Assembly: GCA_025766275.1 (NCBI GenBank) | Contig: JAFKAC010000001.1 | Location: forward strand, 3,906,001 to 3,970,000 | Direction: 5' to 3' | DNA from: Lactarius indigo | Lineage: Eukaryota > Basidiomycota > Agaricomycetes > Russulales > Russulaceae | Length of the DNA stretch: 64,000 bases | In this document: positions 57,929 to 64,000 of the stretch, piece by piece | Position numbering within the stretch: position 1 is the stretch's first letter | How the letters are laid out: every line of letters starts with the position of its first letter | Notes under the pieces: generated by a model | Databases searched by the model: none | What the model was told of the DNA's origin: nothing | Seen by the model: only the letters and a program-made list of their open reading frames with translations | Made by a program: the position numbers and the translations under genes

Positions 57929-60574
57929 TCATGGGGAGAATCCCCCAATTCTCGTCCGTAAGCTCGTAGCAGACGAGAGGGGAAATTCAGAGGTACTAGA
58001 TAGCACGCTCTCAGGTGGGCTTCGCGGCATCGTCACCACGTCTGGTTGTGGGGGCAGTTGCGACTGACGTAACCGCCACGCAGCGACAGAAGTCGGCGGC
58101 GGAACGGATACAACCTCTTGCGCAGTCGTCTCTACTCCTTCCGCAAGGCTTTGTGGGTTCGGAAGTCCCAATAAAGGGCCTAGCAAGGGGGTCGGTGAAG
58201 GTGTGAGGCGAGTCCCCATAGTAGGATCTGGAGGTAACGAGGACAGAGAGGATCGGGTAAATGTGGGTGTGCCACCAAAAAGCACTGGACGATGTTGGGA
58301 AACAGAGTCGACGGTTTGTGGAAACTCGGGACTCAAAAACAATGAGCCGTAAGTGTGGGTAGGCGTTGCCTCTATCACATCAGATGAGGGAACAGGGGAG
58401 GGCAGAGAAGGGCGCTCATCAAACAGGATATGAGCATTTTTAATGAGATCCGCCATAACCAGTGTCTCTGAGGGAATTAGTTGGAAAATATTACAACAGC
58501 TAGTCGCGACGTGCCTTCACGTGAACACCGTCTTGCAAGATTTGATTCCCTCGAAGGACAGTATAGCAAAACTGAGCAGCCAGCGCCTCCACGGCCATTG
58601 CATTCTCGTCTGAATGAGAGGAAACACGCAAAAGATGCCGCAAGAGAGCTTCTAGAGATGCCCCATGAACTGGATGTAGTTCACGGATCTTCGATCGCAG
58701 CTCGGAGAAATTGTTTTTGATATATCTGGCTATATGTGACGTCAGTGTGGACGTGGATGAAATGTGCGAGAGTATCAAGACCATTTACCTCTATTCTCTC
58801 CGTAGTTTCTATACTCTTGCAAAGAGAGCATAAACAGTGGCTCTGGAAGATCTAAAAGATAGAGCTAGACAATGGACCAGAAATGAATTTAAGGGATTGA
58901 CGTGTTTCCGATGGCTGACCGTGAGAAGCACCGCAATAGAATGGATGTTGTCTGTAGAGCTGAACGAAAACGCGTTTTCACTTTCGAACCTCCGCCGCAA
59001 CTGAACGCGAATTTACGTCAGCTAGTAGTAGCTTGGTCATGGGAGTGGATTCCACTGGCCTCTAGTACCTCTGCGTCGTGTATTGAACCAACCTGCGACG
59101 CTGAACACAGATGCAAATATCATACGCCTCGATCAGCTTACCGAATATATCTTGTTAGTATACAGGCCCCTCTTCTCGACTTCTTCGATGCACATTCTCA
59201 TCACTTTCGGAACATTATCTTCATTTGTCTCAACGTCTACCAAGGGGACACCGAAAATCAAGTTTGAGTATTCCCGGGGACGATAGTTGCGGTAGAGAGT
59301 CGATGGAGGAATAGAGAAGGAAAGGGCGCGACGGAAAGATCCTCTCAGATCGGACATATCTGTTCCGGTTAAGGATTTCTCGACTTCTGCTCTAGTACTC
59401 GTTTCCAATTCGTCATAATTTGCACGTGTAGCGCTGCGTGCTGCGTCAAATTTCTGAAGATTCCCGGAGGTTTAATAGCACTGACACCATACCGTCCATA
59501 TATTTGACAAGAACGTCCTTGACGATTGGTGTGAAAACGAATTCTTCAAGACACTGCATTGGTAACGTTTGGTATAGCATCGATCAATGTCGTAGCAGAG
59601 GATACCACTCACGTTATATCCATCCCTCAGATTCTCGACCCTCTTCAATCGAAAGCCATTGAGTCGGGCAACGTTCCACCTGCAGGTATCGTCGGACACT
59701 GATTCAGAGAGCAAGCTCAGTAAACGTGGAACCTATATGTGGTATTGGATGCACCTTCAGACTTGGCAGGCTCGGGTCTCCGCAAGTCTTCTCGACGACC
59801 ACGGAATAGCGTCGAGACCTTGTCTCCAAACCTTTTGTTTGGGACATCCTCAGGACGTTGCGAAACATCAGTAGAGTCAGGATATTGCCGATGGTGATAT
59901 TTCTTGATGTATGCCTGCTGGAGCTTCGCGATTTTGTTCTCTGCAAGATCGGCATACTTCGCGGCAGATCCCTTGAGATCTTCCTCAATTCGCTTTCTTG
60001 TCCCATCGTTCGATTCCTTCGGTATCGTCCTATTATTAGAACAAGGAATCCTGCGGAGATGTTCCTGGCTCGCCTTCAGATGTACAAGAGGTTTAATGAC
60101 GTCGTTATCCAAAATATCTACAAATGCTTGCTGGGAATCGGCCTCTGTAACAGCTGTGTGCTCCAGACCACAGTTTAGGATGTGCAAATTCGTACCTCTT
60201 TCTAGATTATCTCTCACTTTATCCCATGCTACTCTCGTTGTGGTTGGTTCGGCACGTGGGTCGAATGAGGCATCAACGGCTTTTGTCTTTTGATGTAGTT
60301 CCCTCAAAGAATCGATACTTCAAGAGAAGAAATCAGCTCAGGTGTGTGACAGGTTCAATTTTGATGACCGACTAAGTTGTTTCGATCATTCGCCTGACAA
60401 TCGAACGGTTAGTAAGACGTGTAAGACTCAAACAAGATTGGCGGACCTTTCTTGGAAGAAAGCCAAATAACGATCTGCAATGATTTCGAGTTGTGTATCG
60501 AATTGGGCGAGCAGACTGTTGGAGTAGCTCTCCAAAAGTACTCTGGACTGAGGTTCTACGGATAGGAAAGACAT
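57929..60574 (-). CDS. RhoGAP-domain protein with F-BAR-like N-terminus, paralog 1
   Basis: Twelve exons from the ATG at 60574: 60447-60574, 60373-60393 (21 nt), 60196-60317, 60074-60153, 59755-60016, 59613-59698, 59142-59553, 59069-59092 (24 nt), 58920-59000, 58789-58864, 58529-58729, 57929-58467. The N-terminal half is helical (LLAQFDTQLEIIADRYLAFF, WDKVRDNLER, KYADLAENKIAKLQQAYIKK) and resembles membrane-binding F-BAR regions. The RhoGAP domain starts IFGVPLVDVE, VPKVMRMCIEEVEKRG, and continues LRRRFESENAFSF, LYLLDLPEPLFML and FSELRSKIRELHPVHGASLE. The expected arginine finger (GIYRVSG) reads KIYSVGS. One extra base near 59450 breaks exon 7; otherwise phases agree and give 676 residues. 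The proline-rich tail follows DLIKNAHILFDERP. GAPs of this type control Rho GTPases in polarity, but this one may be inactive. Confidence 0.7.
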
Positions 60575-61287
60575 GGGAGGCCGCTTGAGGCCACAGAAGG
60601 CGCTTTTGTAGCCTGAGGCTGTTTGTGTTGACACAGGCAGTGACCATGAGGCACTGGCATACGAATACGCCGACAGTCTCAGGCACCCAAATGTCAGTCT
60701 ACTGTAAACAGCACAGCTATTTGGTGAGATGCGGTCCAAGCCTTGGGGCTCCCGTCTGCCACATAAATACTATTGCAATCATCACGATGCATTCAAGTTG
60801 AAATATGCAAAGTTACAAATAACATCGACCGTGACTATATTCGCTCTTTTATGGCCCTGGGGGGTTCTGCCCGTTTTGGGACCTTAATATCGTCCGAGTT
60901 AGCGAAGTCCATTTCATCACGGATGTTGTTTCACTAGTAGCCTCCAGTGAGGCCAAAGAAGAGAGATATCCAAGTCAATTCAACCAAGTTTCCGATATAG
61001 TGGGTTCCTAAATAGCTAAAGAAGTGTTGCCGTTCTGATGCGGAGTGAGAAACGAACATAAATAGAAGACAGCACAGTACTCTCTGCCGGACTGAATGCT
61101 TGGCAAGCCCTTGAAGCACCTATCATCTCGACGACCCTCAGGCTACTCTCGCGTCGCACACACTACACCTGGTGCTACTGGTGGATCAGTCTCAGTAAAA
61201 GTGACACTGGCAGGTGTTCCCAAAATACGAATGTCTCCATGAAAACCGTAGCGTCTACAGAAATAAGATACAGAAAAAATGTACGTA
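60575..61287. other. intergenic between tandem RhoGAP paralogs
   Basis: About 0.7 kb holding the presumed promoter of paralog 1 and the 3' end of paralog 2. No gene seen. Confidence 0.45.
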
Positions 61288-64000
61288 TCAAGGAGAGAGA
61301 GGCCCCATCGCAGTTCGCAAGCTCGTAGCAGACGAGAGTGGAAAATCCGGCGTACTAGATAGCACGCTCTCGAATGGGTTTCGCGAGATCATCACCGCTT
61401 CTGGGTGTGGGGCTAGTCGCGACTGAAAAACTCGAGGCCACCGCTCGGTGACAGATGTAGGCGGAACAGAAACAACCTCCGCCGGAATGCTATTCGTCAA
61501 TGTCCCCACCGCCTTGGTGCCTCCCGCCTCCTGCATGTCTTGCTCTTGCTTGGTCGTCTCCACTCCTTCCGCAAGTGTCTGTGACGATGGAAACCTGAGT
61601 ATGGGGTTTAGTAAGGGTGGTGCGAGGCGACTCTCCATAGCAGCACCCGAAGGTAATGAAGATTGGGTAGACGTGGGGATGCTATCAACAAGCCCTGGAT
61701 TCGGACGATGTCGGGTAGTAGATCCCGTGGCTTGAACCTCAGCGAGCTGTGGCAACTCGGGGCTCAAAAACGAGCTGTAAGTGTACATAGACGTTGCCTC
61801 GGTCGTGTGGTGTGAGGGAAAATGTGGGGGCGGAGGAGGTCGCTCGTCGAATAGAGTATGCACATTTTGAATGAGATCCTCCAAAACCAAACCCTCCGAG
61901 GGAATCAGTTGGAAATTTTACAAGAGGTCGATACGACGTGCCTTCACGTGAACACCGTCTACCAAGACCGTATTCCCACGAAGGACTGCATAACATAGAT
62001 AACCAGCGAGCGCCTCCACGGTCGTTGCATTCGTATCTGAATGAGAGGAAACACGCAAGAGATGCTGCAAAAGAGCACATAGAGATGCCCTGTGAGTCGG
62101 ATGTAGTTTGCGAATCTTCGATCGCAGCAGCGAGAAGTTGTTTTCGGTAAATCTGGCTATACACTACATCGAACTATGGACGAAAAGTGGGTTTTAAGAC
62201 TGCTTACCTCTGTTCTGTTTATAGTTTCTATAATCTTGCAACGAGAGCACGAACAGTGGCTCTGGAAGATCCCATAGGTAGCACTAGAAGAAAACTTAAG
62301 GAATCGAAGCATTTGTAATCATTGCAACGACAAACCTTGAGAAGCCCCGCAACAGAATAGATATTGTCTGTAGAGCTGAACGAAAATGGCCTTTCACTTT
62401 CGAACCTCCGCCGCAACTGAATGTGAATTCAGGTCGGCTAATAGCTTGGTCTTGGAGCAGATTCCACTGACCTCTAGTACTTCTGCATCGTTTATAGAAC
62501 TCACCTGAGACAGTAAATATGAATGCAAAGATACACCTCGATCAGCTTACCGAATATATTCCCTTAGTATTCAGACCCCTCTTCTCAACCTCTTCGATGC
62601 ACATTCTCATCACTTTTGGAACACCGTCTTCATTCGTGTCAACTTCCACCAGAGGGACACCGAAAATCAGGTCTGAATAGGATTCCCCAGGACGATAGTT
62701 GTGATAGAGGGCCCGTGGGGGAATGGAAAAGGAAAGGGCGCGACGGAACGACCCTCTCAGATCAGACGTATCTGTTCTGGCCAAGGATTTCTCGACTTCT
62801 GCTCTAGTACCCATTGCCAGGTCGTCATGCTTTTTGAATGTCGTTCTGCATGTCGTGTTAAATCCTCAAAGGTTCCACGAAGGTTCAATAGTACTGACAT
62901 CATACCGCCCATGTATTTGACAAGAACGTCCTTGATGGTTGGCGTGAAAGCGAGCTCCTCAAGACACTACCGTGACAGTGACAACGTTTGGTGAATTAAT
63001 CAATATCGTAGCATAGAATGCCACTCACATCGTACCCATCTCCTAGGTTCTCAGCCCACATGAGTCGTAAGGTGTTAAGGTAGCTAATGGCCCCCCTACA
63101 GTCATCGTCGGACACTGGTCAGAGGGCCAATTCAGTAAGCAAGTCGGAACCCATGATATTGACAATACCTTCTTCTGACATGGGAGGTTTTGGAGGCTCA
63201 GTATCACGCAGATCATCCCACCGACCACGAAATAGTGCCGAGATCTTGCCCCCAAAGCTTTTGTTCGGAGCGTCCTCAGGACGTTGCGACATGTAGGTAG
63301 AACGAGCATATTGCTGGGGGTGATATTTCTTCAAGTATACCTGCTGGAGCTTCGAGATTTTGTTCTCTGCGTGATCAGCATACAAAGCGGCAGATCTCTT
63401 GAGATTTTCCTCAATCCGCTTTCTTGTCTCATCTCTCGATTCCTTCCGGATCACCGTATTATTAGAACGTGGGTACCCGCCCAAATGGATGCTCCTGGCT
63501 CACCTTCAATATTGTGAGGGGTTTAATCACGTCGTGGTCCAAACTATCCACGAAAGCCTGCTGGGTGTCGGCTTCTGCAACGACTGTGGGCCCCAGGCCA
63601 CAGTTTAGAGTGTGTGGACGCATACCTCTTTCTAGATTATCTCTCACTTTATCCCATGCCACTTTCGTCGTGGTCGGTTGGGCGCGTGGGTCAAATGAGG
63701 CATCAACAGTTTTCGCTTTGCGATAAAGTTTCCGCAAAGAATCGATGCTCCAAGAGAAAGAAACTAGTCAAGATGGACGGAATGTTCGAGTATTTGGACG
63801 ACAACTGACTAGGTCGCCTCAATGCGTCGCCTGAAGATTGAGTAGTTAGTGTAAAATGTGAGACCCAAACAACATTGACAAACCTTTCCTTGAAGAAAGT
63901 CAGATAGCGATCTGCAATGATTTCGAGTTGTGTGTCGAATTGGGCGAGCAGGCTGTTGGAGTGGTTCTCTAAAAGCACTTTGGACCGAGGATCTAGGGAT
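61288..64000 (-). pseudogene. RhoGAP-domain protein, paralog 2 (partial at right edge, probably decaying)
   Basis: Same exon order as paralog 1, running off the window. The exon at 63890-63978 carries NSLLAQFDTQLEIIADRYLT, followed by a 21-nt microexon (RRIEAT), then IDSLRKLYRKAKTVDASFDP and TRKRIEENLKRSAALYADHA. The RhoGAP domain reads IFGVPLVEVDTNEDGVPKVM, then GIYSVSS in place of GIYRVSG, LRRRFESERPFSFSSTDN, CYLWDLPEPLFVLSL and the tail DLIQNVHTLFDERPPPPP to 61288. Lesions: one extra base in an A-run near 62833, and the acceptor before the last exon is GG instead of AG at 61896-61897, which would shift the frame. The intron at about 63480-63420 has a normal GT donor where paralog 1 has GC. 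Likely a recent tandem duplicate losing function. Confidence 0.65.

Overview
This window looks like a piece of a basidiomycete (Agaricomycetes-type) fungal genome. The genes carry many short spliceosomal introns of about 45-80 nt. Recognisable families are typical of that clade: a FunK1 kinase relic, a secreted GH16 beta-glucanase, a DUF6741-type proline-rich protein, an Aft1/Atf1-like bZIP factor, a DUF3445 protein, and a Ty3/gypsy chromovirus with a chromodomain. No prokaryotic operon structure, CRISPR array, rRNA or convincing tRNA was seen. All calls come from reading the sequence and from remembered family patterns; no search was run.

Left arm (1-30 kb): an accessory, partly decayed region. 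It holds two tandem alpha/beta-hydrolase-like genes (minus strand), an intact six-exon conserved gene of unknown function (6052-7185), a frame-broken cyanamide hydratase (7414-8347), a DUF6741-like gene with two frame breaks (11623-12796), a tRNA-adenosine deaminase (Tad1/ADAT1) relic with about six +1 breaks (14302-15856), a FunK1 pseudogene (18060-20392), and a readable secreted GH16 enzyme (23623-25135). Two blocks are duplicated: the 5' part of the tad1 region recurs degenerately at 22.6-23.2 kb, and the GH16 gene with its flank recurs as a deleted copy at 27.65-29.9 kb. From 30 to 35.3 kb no gene could be supported.

Centre (35-45 kb): a well preserved block. It contains the bZIP factor (35330-36926), a DUF3445 heme-dependent demethylase-like gene (40182-41956) sharing a 459-bp divergent promoter with mitochondrial ATP synthase subunit d (42416-43197), and, convergent to that, GDP-L-fucose synthase (43616-45002). 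These genes read cleanly through their introns.

Mobile block (45477-56333): a Tc1/mariner-type DNA transposon with perfect 27-bp terminal inverted repeats and a TA target duplication. It is split by a young 7785-bp Ty3/gypsy chromovirus: two 502-bp LTRs with one visible difference, and a CTCAA 5-bp duplication. The retroelement shows the signature of Tf1-type self-priming, an ATG-free but open leader ahead of gag, a candidate -1 frameshift site between gag and pol, and a puzzling 3' region where two long reading frames overlap.

Right arm (57-64 kb): two tandem RhoGAP-family paralogs with an F-BAR-like N-terminal part (minus strand), the second cut by the window edge. Both have serine where the GAP arginine finger should be, both use 21- and 24-nt microexons, and both carry a one-base frame break.
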